From contig NZ_LT607755.1 in NCBI RefSeq assembly GCF_900090275.1, positions 5,084,001 through 5,148,000 on the forward strand: a stretch of 64,000 bases of DNA, in the 5' to 3' direction. Below the pieces are notes generated by a model. That model was given only the letters and a program-made list of their open reading frames with translations, was not told the origin of the DNA and did not search any database. Position 1 is the stretch's first letter. Each line of letters opens with the position of its first letter. Source of the DNA: Micromonospora zamorensis. Lineage in GTDB: Bacteria; Actinomycetota; Actinomycetes; Mycobacteriales; Micromonosporaceae. A program made the position numbers and the translations under genes. Of the stretch, positions 36,396 through 45,349 are shown in pieces.

Positions 36396-37193
36396 TCAGT
36401 GCTCTTCGGCGAGCGCGCCCTGCACGTAACTGGCGGTGAGGACGGTGAAGACGTATGCCTGCAGGCAGATCACCAGGAACTCGAGAAAGGTGAGCGCGAT
36501 GGTCATCACCCAGGAGAGCACCGAGACCGGAGCCAGCCAGGCGTTGGCGCTCAGCATGGCGAAGCCGCCGAGCGTGAAGACCAGCAGGAGCATGTGGCCG
36601 GCGAACATGTTCGCGAAGAGACGAACCGCAAGGGAGAACGGCCGGACGATGAACGTCGAGAAGAGCTCGATCGGGATCAGCAGCGGCAGGATGAACCACG
36701 GCGCCGGCGGAACCAGAGAGTTCTTGAAGTATTTGACGAACCCGTGCTTCTTGATGCCGACGTAGTTGAACAGCACGTAGCTGATGATCGCGAGGAACGC
36801 CGGGAAGGCGATGTGCGAGTTCGGCGAGATCTGGAAGAACGGCACGATCGCGAAGAAGTTCGTCAGCAGCACGAAGCAGAAGAGCGTCGTGAAGTACGGA
36901 GCGAACCGCACCCCCGCGTGACCGATCATGTCGACCGCGATGTTGTTGCGCACGAAGCCGTAGATCGACTCGGCGAGCCACTGCTTCTTGGTCGGCACCA
37001 GCTGCGGCTTCCGGTAGGTCGCCAGGAAGAAAATGATCAGGACGCCGACCGCGACCCAGACCATTGCCGTGATCTTGGTGAACCAGTACGAGTCGTGCGC
37101 ACCCCAGGGCAGGATGCTGGGCAGGTAAAAGTCCTCCACACTGGGTGGGAATGCCGCCTGGCCCGCTGCCAGAACGTTCGCCTGTCCGAACAC
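36396..37193 (-). CDS. atpB: ATP synthase Fo subunit a
   Basis: This 265-residue membrane stator forms the proton half-channels. The essential Arg lies in SLAVRLFANMFAGHML. Five to six helices are visible, ending with VLSWVMTIALTFLEFLVICLQAYVFTVL. The GTG at 37193 has GGAAGGGA upstream. Confidence 0.95.
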   Translation of the reverse strand: MFGQANVLAAGQAAFPPSVEDFYLPSILPWGAHDSYWFTKITAMVWVAVGVLIIFFLATYRKPQLVPTKKQWLAESIYGFVRNNIAVDMIGHAGVRFAPYFTTLFCFVLLTNFFAIVPFFQISPNSHIAFPAFLAIISYVLFNYVGIKKHGFVKYFKNSLVPPAPWFILPLLIPIELFSTFIVRPFSLAVRLFANMFAGHMLLLVFTLGGFAMLSANAWLAPVSVLSWVMTIALTFLEFLVICLQAYVFTVLTASYVQGALAEEH

Positions 37194-37204
37194 CGCGTCC
37201 CTTC

Positions 37205-37441
37205 CTAAGTAGGCGTGCCGAGTCGGCGGACGACCAGGATGATGCCCCCGGCCATACCGAGCACGACGCCGATCCCGGTGGCAACGCCGCCGGTGTCGAG
37301 CCACTGGTCAATCAGCCAGCCGATGAAACCCCACACGAGCATGCCTCCGATGAGGTAGCTGAGCGCGGTCCAACCCTGACCGGCGCCGGACGGAATATCG
37401 TCCGGTTCACCGGCGGGACGGGGGGTTTGGTCACCAGCCAT
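37205..37441 (-). CDS. AtpZ/AtpI-type small membrane protein
   Basis: This 78-residue protein has two membrane helices (GWTALSYLIGGMLVWGFIGWLID and GGVATGIGVVLGMAGGIILVV). It belongs to the AtpZ/AtpI group that helps c-ring assembly or divalent-cation supply for ATP synthase. It lies twelve bases before atpB. The ATG at 37441 begins the conserved part. Confidence 0.78.
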   Translation of the reverse strand: MAGDQTPRPAGEPDDIPSGAGQGWTALSYLIGGMLVWGFIGWLIDQWLDTGGVATGIGVVLGMAGGIILVVRRLGTPT

Positions 37442-37630
37442 GACGGGGCGAACGATATCAGCCGGGAAGACGAGGCTGTGCCTCACCCCCCGCACAACCA
37501 TCGTTGTGTGGGCTTCTCGTGGGCACCGTCGTCTGTGGGCACGCTACTCCCCTTCCGCCCGTCGGAAAATGACCGGAGGCCGACACATTGCGGCGCGTCC
37601 GCTGGTTGGGACGACCTGCCAACGGCCAGG

Positions 37631-38056
37631 TCAGCCCTGCGGCCGGCGGGCGTGCACCGTGGTCAGCCACCAGATGTGCACCGCCGTCCACACTGCCACC
37701 CCGGAGACGATGCCGAGGCAGAGCGGGACCAACCCGGCCCAGCCGGTCGACGCCACCGCCACCATCACCACGCCCAGCAGGGTGAACTTCAGCACGTACA
37801 GGCCCAGCCCGAGCGGCAGCAACAACTGCGGGTTGACCTGGTCGGCCCGGGCCAGCACCACCGTGGTCAGGGTGTAGCTGAGCACCGTGACGCCCACGCC
37901 GGCCGCCGCGCCGAGCGCTGCCGTCGCGCCGCCGGTCACCGCACCCACCACCGCGGCGACCACCGCCAACGCCGCCGACGCGGCCAGCAGCACCGGCAGG
38001 TGCCGCAGCCGCCACCGCCGGTCGGCGTCGGGCTCGACCACCCCGGGCTCAGCCAC
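37631..38056 (-). CDS. atpI: AtpI-like ATP synthase assembly membrane protein
   Basis: This 141-residue protein has four helices: about residues 21-41, 45-65, 80-100 and 105-130. Position directly upstream of the Fo genes and topology match actinobacterial AtpI, thought to assist c-ring assembly. The GTG at 38056 overlaps the glyA stop by eight bases, so its translation is coupled to glyA. The 189-bp gap to the next gene has only a weak hairpin (CACAAC/GTTGTG at 37493-37508). Confidence 0.75.
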   Translation of the reverse strand: MAEPGVVEPDADRRWRLRHLPVLLAASAALAVVAAVVGAVTGGATAALGAAAGVGVTVLSYTLTTVVLARADQVNPQLLLPLGLGLYVLKFTLLGVVMVAVASTGWAGLVPLCLGIVSGVAVWTAVHIWWLTTVHARRPQG

Positions 38057-39338
38057 GGGGGTACGCCGGAAACGCCGCGACCAGCTCGGCCACCTCGGCG
38101 CCGAGCCGGGTCAGCTCGTCGGCGCCTCCCGGTGCCCCGGGATCGGTGCGCACCGCACGGGCGATCAGGGAGGCCACCTGCCGCATCTCCCCCTCCCGCA
38201 TGCCCTGGGTGGTGACGCTCGGCGTGCCCACCCGGATGCCGGAGGCCACCATCGGCGGCTGCGGGTCGTACGGGATGGCGTTCTTGTTCAGGGTGATCGA
38301 CGCGGCGTCGCAGCGTCGCTCGGCCTCGGCGCCGGTCACCCCCAGCTCCCGCAGGTCGATCAGGGCCAGGTGGGTGTCGGTGCCACCGGACACCGGGCGC
38401 ATGCCCTCGTCGGTCAGCCCGGCGGCGAGCGCCTGGGCGTTGGTGACGACCTGCCTGGCGTACGTCTGGAACTCCGGCTGGGCGGCCTCGCGCAGCGCGA
38501 CCGCCTTGGCCGCGACGGCGTGCATCAGCGGGCCACCCTGGGTGAACGGGAAGACCGCCTTGTCGATGCGCTGGGCCAGCGACTCGCGGCACAGGATCAT
38601 GCCGCCGCGCGGACCGCGCAGCACCTTGTGGGTGGTGGCGCAGACGACGTCGGCGTACGGCACCGGGGACGGGATGGCCCGGCCGGCGACCAGGCCGATG
38701 AAGTGCGCGGCGTCCACCATCAGGTACGCGCCCACCTCGTCGGCGATCTCCCGGAACCGGGCGAAGTCGATCAGCCGGGGGTACGCGGTGGCACCACAGA
38801 TGATCAGCTTGGGTCGGTGCGCCCGCGCCAGGTCCCGTACCTCGTCGTAGTCGATCTGCTCGGTGTCCGGCCGCACCGGGTAGCCGACCGGGCGGAACCA
38901 CTTGCCGGAGAAGTTCACCCGGCTGCCGTGGGTGAGGTGCCCGCCGTGCGGCAGGTCCATCGCCAGCACCGTGTCACCCGGCTGCACCAGCGCGGCGTAC
39001 GCGGCCAGGTTGGCGCTCGCACCGGAGTGCGGCTGGAGGTTGGCGTGCTCGGCCCCGAAGAGCTCCTTGGCCCGGGCGATGCCGATCTCCTCGGCCCGGT
39101 CCACCTCGGTACAGCCGCCGTAGTAGCGCCGGCCCGGGTAACCCTCGGCGTACTTGTTGGTCAGGGTCGAGCCGAGCGCGGCCAGCACCGCCGGCGAGGT
39201 CAGGTTTTCGCTGGCGATGAGCTGCAGGCCACCCCGCAACCGGTCCAGCTCGCCGAGGACCACCCCGGCGATCTCCGGGTCGGTGGCCCTGAGCTGCGCG
39301 AAATCCGGCCCCCAGAAGGTGCTCGTCTCGGTCTCCAC
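38049..39338 (-). CDS. glyA: Serine hydroxymethyltransferase
   Basis: This PLP enzyme interconverts serine and glycine with tetrahydrofolate, feeding one-carbon units. Its 429 residues include [18 protein letters not shown], the [13 protein letters not shown] motif, VDAAHFIGL and [12 protein letters not shown] with the PLP Lys near residue 237. The GTG at 39338 has TAGACT eight bases upstream, so the transcript is leaderless or nearly so. It is the first gene of a run that leads into atpI and the ATP synthase genes. Confidence 0.95.
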   Translation of the reverse strand: METETSTFWGPDFAQLRATDPEIAGVVLGELDRLRGGLQLIASENLTSPAVLAALGSTLTNKYAEGYPGRRYYGGCTEVDRAEEIGIARAKELFGAEHANLQPHSGASANLAAYAALVQPGDTVLAMDLPHGGHLTHGSRVNFSGKWFRPVGYPVRPDTEQIDYDEVRDLARAHRPKLIICGATAYPRLIDFARFREIADEVGAYLMVDAAHFIGLVAGRAIPSPVPYADVVCATTHKVLRGPRGGMILCRESLAQRIDKAVFPFTQGGPLMHAVAAKAVALREAAQPEFQTYARQVVTNAQALAAGLTDEGMRPVSGGTDTHLALIDLRELGVTGAEAERRCDAASITLNKNAIPYDPQPPMVASGIRVGTPSVTTQGMREGEMRQVASLIARAVRTDPGAPGGADELTRLGAEVAELVAAFPAYPRG

Positions 39339-39346
39339 AGCGAACG

Positions 39347-39352
39347 AGTCTA
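39347..39352 (-). promoter_or_regulatory. Near-leaderless -10 hexamer TAGACT for glyA
   Basis: TAGACT on the minus strand ends eight bases before the glyA GTG. It may also be the main promoter of the glyA-atpI-atp run. Confidence 0.5.
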
Positions 39353-39360
39353 GGGGGCCG

Positions 39361-39366
39361 CACACT
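39361..39366 (+). promoter_or_regulatory. Leaderless-type -10 hexamer CACACT
   Basis: CACACT ends seven bases before the GTG at 39374. It lies only nine bases from the divergent glyA -10, so the two promoters must compete. Confidence 0.45.
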
Positions 39367-39373
39367 GGGACCT

Positions 39374-40837
39374 GTGAGATGCCTCGTCACGGGAGCCACC
39401 GGATACATCGGCGGGCGGCTGACGCCGCTGCTGCTGGCCGACGGGCACACCGTCCGCTGCCTCGCCCGCAAGGCGGTCCGGCTGCGGGACGTGCCCTGGG
39501 CCTCGGCGGCCGAGATCGTCGAGGGGGACCTGAGCCGGCCGGAGACGCTGCCCGCCGCGTTCGCCGACGTGGACGTCGCGTACTTCCTGGTGCACTCGTT
39601 GGGCCGGCCCGACTTCGAGGAGGCCGACCGCACGGCGGCGACCAACTTCGCGGCGGCGGCCCGCGCTGCCGGCGTACGCCGGATCGTCTACCTGGGTGGG
39701 CCGGAGCCGGCGTCCGACGCGGAGGTCCCGTCCCCGCACCTGCGGTCCCGGGCCGAGGTGGGCCGGATCCTGCTGGCCAGCGGGGTGCCGACGGCCGTGT
39801 TGCGGGCCGCGGTGATCATCGGATCCGGCTCGGCGTCGTTCGAGATGCTGCGGTACCTGACCGAGCGGCTACCCGCCATGATCACCCCGCGCTGGGTCCA
39901 CAACCGGATCCAACCGATCGCGGTCCGCGACGTGCTGCGCTACCTGGCCGGCTCCATCGCGCTTCCGCCGGACGTCAACCGGGGCTTCGACATCGGCGGG
40001 CCGGACGTGCTGACCTTCCTCGACATGATGCAGCGCTACGCCCGGGTGGCCGGGCTGCGCCGACGGATCATCGTGCCGGTCCGCGCGCTCACCCCGTCGC
40101 TCTCGTCGCACTGGGTCGGCCTGGTCACCCCCGTGCCGAATGCCATCGCCCGTCCCCTGGTGGAGAGCCTGATCCACGAGGCGGTCGCGCACGAGCACGA
40201 CATCGCCCGCTACGTGCCGGACCCACCCGGTGGGCTGACCGGCTTCGACGACGCGGTGGCGCTGGCGCTCGCCAAGGTGCGTGACGCCCAGGTGGAGACC
40301 CGTTGGTCGAACGCGAGCGGCCCGGACGCGCCCGCCGAGCCGTTGCCCACCGACCCGAAGTGGTCCGGCGGCACCGCCTACACCGACGTCCGCGAGAGGG
40401 TGGTGGACGCCCCACCGGCGGCGCTCTGGCGGGTCGTCGAGGGCGTCGGCGGGGAGCACGGCTGGTACTCGTTCCCGCTCGCCTGGTCGATCCGCGGCTG
40501 GCTGGACCGGCTGGTCGGCGGGGTCGGGCTGCGTCGGGGCCGACGCGACCCGCACCGCCTCCAGGTCGGTGAGGCGCTGGACTTCTGGCGGGTCGAGGAG
40601 ATCGTCCCGGGCGAGTTGCTCCGGCTGCGCGCCGAGATGCGGCTGCCCGGCCGGGCCTGGCTGGAGATGCGGGTGCTGCCAACTGACGACGGCCGCAGCC
40701 GCTACCAGCAACGCGCGGTCTTCCTGCCACGCGGGCTGAGCGGCCACGCCTACTGGGGGTCGGTGGCGCCCTTCCACGCGGTGGTCTTCGGCGGGATGGC
40801 CCGCAACATTGCGCGCAACGCCGAACAGGCCCCCTGA
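39374..40837 (+). CDS. Atypical SDR oxidoreductase with DUF2867 domain
   Basis: This 487-residue two-domain protein has an N-terminal NAD(P)-binding fold of the NmrA-like/atypical SDR type ([13 protein letters not shown] at residue 4; [21 protein letters not shown]). It lacks the classical YxxxK pair. A C-terminal START-like DUF2867 domain begins near residue 335 ([20 protein letters not shown]). Such proteins are widespread in actinobacteria and often listed as NAD-dependent epimerase-like. The substrate is unknown. Confidence 0.82.
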   Translation: MRCLVTGATGYIGGRLTPLLLADGHTVRCLARKAVRLRDVPWASAAEIVEGDLSRPETLPAAFADVDVAYFLVHSLGRPDFEEADRTAATNFAAAARAAGVRRIVYLGGPEPASDAEVPSPHLRSRAEVGRILLASGVPTAVLRAAVIIGSGSASFEMLRYLTERLPAMITPRWVHNRIQPIAVRDVLRYLAGSIALPPDVNRGFDIGGPDVLTFLDMMQRYARVAGLRRRIIVPVRALTPSLSSHWVGLVTPVPNAIARPLVESLIHEAVAHEHDIARYVPDPPGGLTGFDDAVALALAKVRDAQVETRWSNASGPDAPAEPLPTDPKWSGGTAYTDVRERVVDAPPAALWRVVEGVGGEHGWYSFPLAWSIRGWLDRLVGGVGLRRGRRDPHRLQVGEALDFWRVEEIVPGELLRLRAEMRLPGRAWLEMRVLPTDDGRSRYQQRAVFLPRGLSGHAYWGSVAPFHAVVFGGMARNIARNAEQAP

Positions 40838-40849
40838 TCCCCGCAGGTC

Positions 40850-42964
40850 TCAGTTGCCGGTGCGGGCTCCGGTGACCTGGAGGGCGGTTCGTTCGCTCGG
40901 CGGGACGAAGTCGCGTACCGGTTGGTCGCGCAGGGCGACGGCGAGCACCTCGCCGACCGCGTCCACCATCCGAGCCTGCACCGCCTGGCCGACCGCGTCC
41001 CGGGGATCGTCCGGGTTCGCCGCCATCGAGGCGACCGCCAACTGCGGCGTGAACGCCACCACGGTCTCCGTCTCGTACCGCTCCGAGCTGCCGGTCTTGC
41101 CGGCCACGGGACGGCCGAGCCGCGCGCGCAGCCCGGGTGCGGTTGCGCCGTCGCAGCGCCTGTACATCGACTGGTCGCCGACCGGGCAGCGTGCCGCGTC
41201 GGTGGCCGCCCGGGCCACGTCGGGGTCGAGCACCTGCCGGCAGTCCGGCTTGGCGGCGTCGACGGGTCGGCCGCCCGAGTCGGTGATCGAGACCACCGGC
41301 AGCGGTGCGCACCAGGTCCCCTCGGCAGCCACGGTGGCGTACGCGGTGGCCAGGTCCAGCGGCGTCGTCGCGGCCACGCCCAGGGTGAACGGGCCCCAGT
41401 TCTTCGCGCCGTAGCGGGCCAGCTTGGCGTCGGAGTCGGCCCGCAGCACGATGCCGAGCCGCTCGGCCATCTCCACCACCCGGTCGGCGCCCACCTTTTC
41501 GGTGAGCCAGGCGAAGTACGTGTTCACCGAACGGCCGAACGCGCTCCACATGGTGCGGGGGCCGTCCATCGACGAGGGGCTGGCGTTCGTCGGGCACCAG
41601 TGACCGTCACAGCTCGCCTCCCCGGTGACCGGGAAGCGGGTGAGCAACTGGGTCGGCGCCACGAAGTCGGTCGACAGCGGCAGGCCGGACTCCAGCGCGG
41701 CCAGCATGGTGAAGAGCTTGAACGTCGAGCCACCCTGGTACCCCTCGATCGCCCCGCCGCCGGCGACCAGCTGGTTGACGGTGTTGGGGCGGTTCTTCTG
41801 CCCGACCGGGTTGTCCTGCACGCTGTAGGCACGGTTCACCGACATCGCCAGCACCCGCCCGGTGCCCGGCTGCACCACGGCGGTCGGCACCGCCTCGGCG
41901 TCCGTCGGCCGGTAGATCTTCAGCACCTGCTCGGTGGTGGCCCGCTGCACCCCCGGGTCCAGCGACGACACGATGGAGAACCCGCCCCGGCGCAGCGCGC
42001 GCTGCCGCTCGTCGGCCGTCGCGCCGAACGCGGACTGGCTGCTCCACCAGCGGGTGAACCAGTCGCAGAAGAAGCCCCAGTCGTTGTGCGCCTCGGGCAC
42101 CCCGGTGCAGTCGTTCGGGGTCTCATTCGGCTGAAGCTGCAACGGTTCGGCCCGGGCCGCCGCCGCCGCGTCCGCCGGCACCTGACCCGACTCCACAAGC
42201 CGCTCCAACACGTACGACCGTCGGGCCAGCGCGGCGTCGGCGTCGCCGTTGATCGGGTCGTCGCTGTCCGGTGACCGGACCAGACCGGCCAGCAGCGCCG
42301 CCTGGGACAGGGTCAGGTCGGCCGGAGACCGGGAGAAGTAGCGCTTGCTGGCCGCCGCGATGCCGTACGCCCCGGCGCCGAAGTAGGCGATGTTGAGGTA
42401 GCGGGTGAGGATCTGCTCCTTGTCGAGCTCCCGTTCCAGCGCGAGCGCGTAGCGCATCTCCTGGAGCTTGCGCACCGTGGTGACCTCGGTGGCGGCCACC
42501 CGCTGCGCCTCGGTCAGCCGGGGGTCGCTGCTGAGCACGTTGCGGACGTACTGCATGGTCAGCGTGGAGGCGCCCTGCCGCGTCCGCCCGTCCCGCTTGT
42601 TGACGGTGAACGCGCGCACCACGCCGCGCAGGTCCACGCCGCTGTGCTGGTAGAACCGGACGTCCTCGGCGGCCACTATCGCCTGGCGCATCACCGGGGC
42701 CACCTCGTGCAGCGGCACGTCCACCCGGTCCTCCTGGTAGAAGGAGGTGATCAGGGTGGTGCCGTCGTTGGCGTAGAGGTTGGAGCGCTGGGCGGTCGGC
42801 GGCGTACGGAGTGTGTTCGGCAGCTCCGAGTACGGCGTGGACAGGTTACTGAACCCGATCCCGAAGGCCAGGGCCGCCGGCAGGGCGGCTGCGGCCAGCA
42901 CCAACCCGGCCAGCACTCCGGCGATCACCACGGTCAGCAGTTTGTCGAGATGGGCCCGGATCAT
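40850..42964 (-). CDS. Bifunctional class A penicillin-binding protein
   Basis: This membrane-bound peptidoglycan synthase has 704 residues. A membrane helix spans about residues 10-36. The glycosyltransferase domain (about 60-240) has EDVRFYQHSGVD with the catalytic Glu and GASTLTMQYVRN. The transpeptidase domain (about 330-690) has the nucleophile motif STFK near 413, SVN near 480 and KTG near 622. No PASTA domain follows. GGGGAG lies before the ATG at 42964. Confidence 0.92.
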   Translation of the reverse strand: MIRAHLDKLLTVVIAGVLAGLVLAAAALPAALAFGIGFSNLSTPYSELPNTLRTPPTAQRSNLYANDGTTLITSFYQEDRVDVPLHEVAPVMRQAIVAAEDVRFYQHSGVDLRGVVRAFTVNKRDGRTRQGASTLTMQYVRNVLSSDPRLTEAQRVAATEVTTVRKLQEMRYALALERELDKEQILTRYLNIAYFGAGAYGIAAASKRYFSRSPADLTLSQAALLAGLVRSPDSDDPINGDADAALARRSYVLERLVESGQVPADAAAAARAEPLQLQPNETPNDCTGVPEAHNDWGFFCDWFTRWWSSQSAFGATADERQRALRRGGFSIVSSLDPGVQRATTEQVLKIYRPTDAEAVPTAVVQPGTGRVLAMSVNRAYSVQDNPVGQKNRPNTVNQLVAGGGAIEGYQGGSTFKLFTMLAALESGLPLSTDFVAPTQLLTRFPVTGEASCDGHWCPTNASPSSMDGPRTMWSAFGRSVNTYFAWLTEKVGADRVVEMAERLGIVLRADSDAKLARYGAKNWGPFTLGVAATTPLDLATAYATVAAEGTWCAPLPVVSITDSGGRPVDAAKPDCRQVLDPDVARAATDAARCPVGDQSMYRRCDGATAPGLRARLGRPVAGKTGSSERYETETVVAFTPQLAVASMAANPDDPRDAVGQAVQARMVDAVGEVLAVALRDQPVRDFVPPSERTALQVTGARTGN

Positions 42965-43071
42965 CAGCTCTCCCCGCAGGAGCCGGTCACGCTAGGACCC
43001 GTTCAGGATGACCCGAAACGCCCCTTTCGCCCCTGGTTTTCCCCAAACCCGGAGGAAACTCGCACCAAGGC

Positions 43072-43683
43072 TCAGGGCAGCAGTGCGCCGGCCAGCGGGT
43101 GCACCGTCTCCTCGATCTCGTCGGCGACCCGGCTGAAACACTGGTCACCGCGACCCCACGGGTCGTCCAGATCATCGGTCGGCAACGCCGAGGCGCCCAA
43201 CCGGACGTCATGGGCCGCCGCCACCAGAGCCACGCCCCGGGCGTACACGGCCTCCGGGGTCGCGTCACCCGGCGGCAACGCGGTGGCGTCCACCGCGGCC
43301 AGCAGCCGGCCGAACTCCCCCAGCACGAACGTGCGAGCCGCCGCGTCCGGCCGCAGCGCCACCACGTACTCCTGCTGGTCCGCCGTGGCGGTCAGGACCA
43401 GGTCGGCGGCGTCGATGTGGTCCGAGCGCAACTTGCGGGCGGCGAACCCCTCGACGTCCCCACCCCGGCCGGTCACCTGCCGCGCCGCCGGCGGGTTCAT
43501 CTCCTCGCCCGCGTGCCAACCACCCGTCCCGGCGCTGTGGCTGTGCACCAGCTCCTCGGCGCGGGCCGGGTCCTCCGCACGCCGCGTCAACCGCTCCCGC
43601 ACCGCCAGGGCGAGCAGCCGCTCTGCCATCGGCGAACGGCAGATGTTGCCCATGCACACGTGCAGCACCGTGAACGGGGGCAC
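43072..43683 (-). CDS. Low-molecular-weight protein tyrosine phosphatase
   Basis: This 203-residue phosphatase has the P-loop VCMGNICRS (CX5R, Cys10 to Arg16) and the acid Asp in DDPWG. In actinobacteria these enzymes act on phosphotyrosine proteins; some are secreted, but no signal peptide is present here. The GTG start directly follows the sua5 stop with no gap, so the three genes prmC, sua5 and this one form an operon. Confidence 0.88.
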   Translation of the reverse strand: MPPFTVLHVCMGNICRSPMAERLLALAVRERLTRRAEDPARAEELVHSHSAGTGGWHAGEEMNPPAARQVTGRGGDVEGFAARKLRSDHIDAADLVLTATADQQEYVVALRPDAAARTFVLGEFGRLLAAVDATALPPGDATPEAVYARGVALVAAAHDVRLGASALPTDDLDDPWGRGDQCFSRVADEIEETVHPLAGALLP

Positions 43684-44331
43684 TCAGACCGCCCGACCGT
43701 CGATGAGGTCCGGTACGACGTCGCGCAGCTTCTCCAAGGGGATAGCCCCCGCCCGCAGCAGTTGCGGCACCTCACCGGTCAGATCCACGATCGTGCTGGG
43801 CACCGGGTCCGGGCAGGGACCGGCCTCCAGGTAGGCCCGCACCGAGTAGCTGAGCTGGTCACGCGCCTCCTCGGCGGTCACCGCGGCGGGCTGGCCGGTC
43901 TTGTTGGCCGACGAGACCGCCATCGGGCCGGTCTCGCGCAGCACCTCCAGCGCCACCGGGTGCAGCGGCATCCGCACCGCCACCGTGCCCGTCTTGTCGC
44001 CCAGATCCCACTGGAGGCTCGGCGAGTGCTCGACGACGATCGTCAGGGCACCCGGCCAGAACGCCTCCACGAGATCCCGTGCGGCGGTGGGCAGCGAGAA
44101 GACCAACCCGTCCAGGGTGTGCCGCGAGCCGATCAGCACCGGCGGCGGCATCTGCCGACCCCGGCCCTTGGCATCGAGCAGCGCCTTGACCGCGTACGGG
44201 GTGAACGCGTCCGCGCCGATCCCGTACACGGTGTCCGTCGGAAGGACGACCAGCTCGCCGTTCTTGACCGCCTCGATCGCCGCAGCGATGCCGCGGTCCC
44301 GATCGGCGGGCGACCGGCAGTCGTAGAGCAT
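43684..44331 (-). CDS. L-threonylcarbamoyladenylate synthase
   Basis: The enzyme makes threonylcarbamoyl-AMP from threonine, bicarbonate and ATP for the t6A modification of tRNAs reading ANN codons. The 215 residues show the YrdC/Sua5 core: NGELVVLPTDTVYGIG, a Lys/Arg-rich loop KGRGRQMPPPVLI, WPGALTIV and MAVSSANKTGQPA. It lacks the extra Sua5 C-terminal domain. The ATG at 44331 overlaps the prmC stop in TGATG. Confidence 0.9.
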   Translation of the reverse strand: MLYDCRSPADRDRGIAAAIEAVKNGELVVLPTDTVYGIGADAFTPYAVKALLDAKGRGRQMPPPVLIGSRHTLDGLVFSLPTAARDLVEAFWPGALTIVVEHSPSLQWDLGDKTGTVAVRMPLHPVALEVLRETGPMAVSSANKTGQPAAVTAEEARDQLSYSVRAYLEAGPCPDPVPSTIVDLTGEVPQLLRAGAIPLEKLRDVVPDLIDGRAV

Positions 44332-45278
44332 CACGGGGAGTCAGTCTGCCACGCCGCCCCGATCGGGGCGTGCTGGCCGTCCGCCCGTCGGGACGCGGTG
44401 GCGAAGCGGGGCCGTCCGGTGAGGTCCCGATGCTCCGTGACAGCGCTGAACCCGCCGTGCCCGGCGAGCAGCCCGGGCACCGCCGCGCCGTGTGTGTCGT
44501 CGTGCTCGACCCCGAACGCGCCACCGGGGCGCAGCAACGCCGCCGCCCGGGTGACGACCGGCCGGATCACCGCCAGACCGTCCGCGCCGCCGAAGACCGC
44601 CTCCGCCGGGTCGTGCCCGGCTACCTCCGGCGGGACCACCACGTCATCCGGCACGTACGGCGGGTTGCAGAGCAGCACGTCCACCCTGCCCACCAGGTCC
44701 GCCAGCAGATCCGGCGCGGTCACGTCGGCCTCGACCACCTCGATCGGCCGGTCCCCCGCCGCGGCCCGCTCCGCCGCGTTGCGCCGCAGCCAGGCCAACG
44801 CCGCCGGAGACCGCTCCACCGCGATCACCCGCGCCCCCGGCAGCTCCTGGGCGACCGCCAGCGCGATGGCGCCCGAGCCGCTGCACAGGTCGACCACCAC
44901 CGGGTCGGGCCGGCCCTGGGCCTGCTCGACGCCCCACCCGGCCAGCAACTCGGTCTCCGGCCGGGGCACGAAGACACCCGGGCCGACCAGCAACTCAAGG
45001 TGCCGGAACCCGGCGCGACCGGTCAGATACTGCAACGGCTCCCGCCCGGCGCGACGACGCGTCAGGTCGTCGAGCCGCGCCAACTGGTCGTCGCTGAGGT
45101 CGTCGGCGAGCGCCAGCCGACCCCGGGGCACCCCGAGCACGTACGCGGCCAGCAACTCGGCCTCCACCCGGGCCGAGCCGACCCCGGCGGCGGCGAGCAC
45201 CCGGGCCGATCGGGCCACTGCGGCGGACGGACGGATGGGGCCTGTCCCTCCGAGGGGGTGTTGCGGCAGAGTACTCAC
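44331..45278 (-). CDS. prmC: Release-factor glutamine methyltransferase
   Basis: PrmC N5-methylates the GGQ glutamine of peptide release factors. The 315 residues show an N-terminal helical domain (about 1-90), SAM motif VVDLCSGSGAIALAVA, and the catalytic NPPY in LLCNPPYVPDD near residue 204. The target factor gene prfA lies at 47015-48103, separated by a diguanylate cyclase gene of opposite strand. CATGAT six bases upstream of the GTG suggests a leaderless start. Confidence 0.93.
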   Translation of the reverse strand: MSTLPQHPLGGTGPIRPSAAVARSARVLAAAGVGSARVEAELLAAYVLGVPRGRLALADDLSDDQLARLDDLTRRRAGREPLQYLTGRAGFRHLELLVGPGVFVPRPETELLAGWGVEQAQGRPDPVVVDLCSGSGAIALAVAQELPGARVIAVERSPAALAWLRRNAAERAAAGDRPIEVVEADVTAPDLLADLVGRVDVLLCNPPYVPDDVVVPPEVAGHDPAEAVFGGADGLAVIRPVVTRAAALLRPGGAFGVEHDDTHGAAVPGLLAGHGGFSAVTEHRDLTGRPRFATASRRADGQHAPIGAAWQTDSP

Positions 45279-45280
45279 GA

Positions 45281-45286
45281 CATAAT
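45281..45286 (+). promoter_or_regulatory. -10 hexamer CATAAT for the GGDEF gene
   Basis: CATAAT lies 63 bases upstream of the GGDEF gene, which has its own ribosome binding site. It overlaps the minus-strand -10 of prmC in an AT-rich patch, so the divergent promoters share one melting region. Confidence 0.45.
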
Positions 45287-45290
45287 CATG
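45285..45290 (-). promoter_or_regulatory. Leaderless-type -10 hexamer CATGAT for prmC
   Basis: On the minus strand CATGAT ends six bases before the prmC GTG at 45278. Confidence 0.4.
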
Positions 45291-45349
45291 AAGCGTCGCG
45301 GGCGACGCGACGAACAGGTGCGCCCAGGCGCACGGCAGGAGGTTGGCGG

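Noticed and set aside
37493..37508. CACAAC/GTTGTG hairpin as an atp operon terminator or attenuator
   Set aside because: The stem has only six base pairs and no T-run; it is mentioned only as content of the gap.
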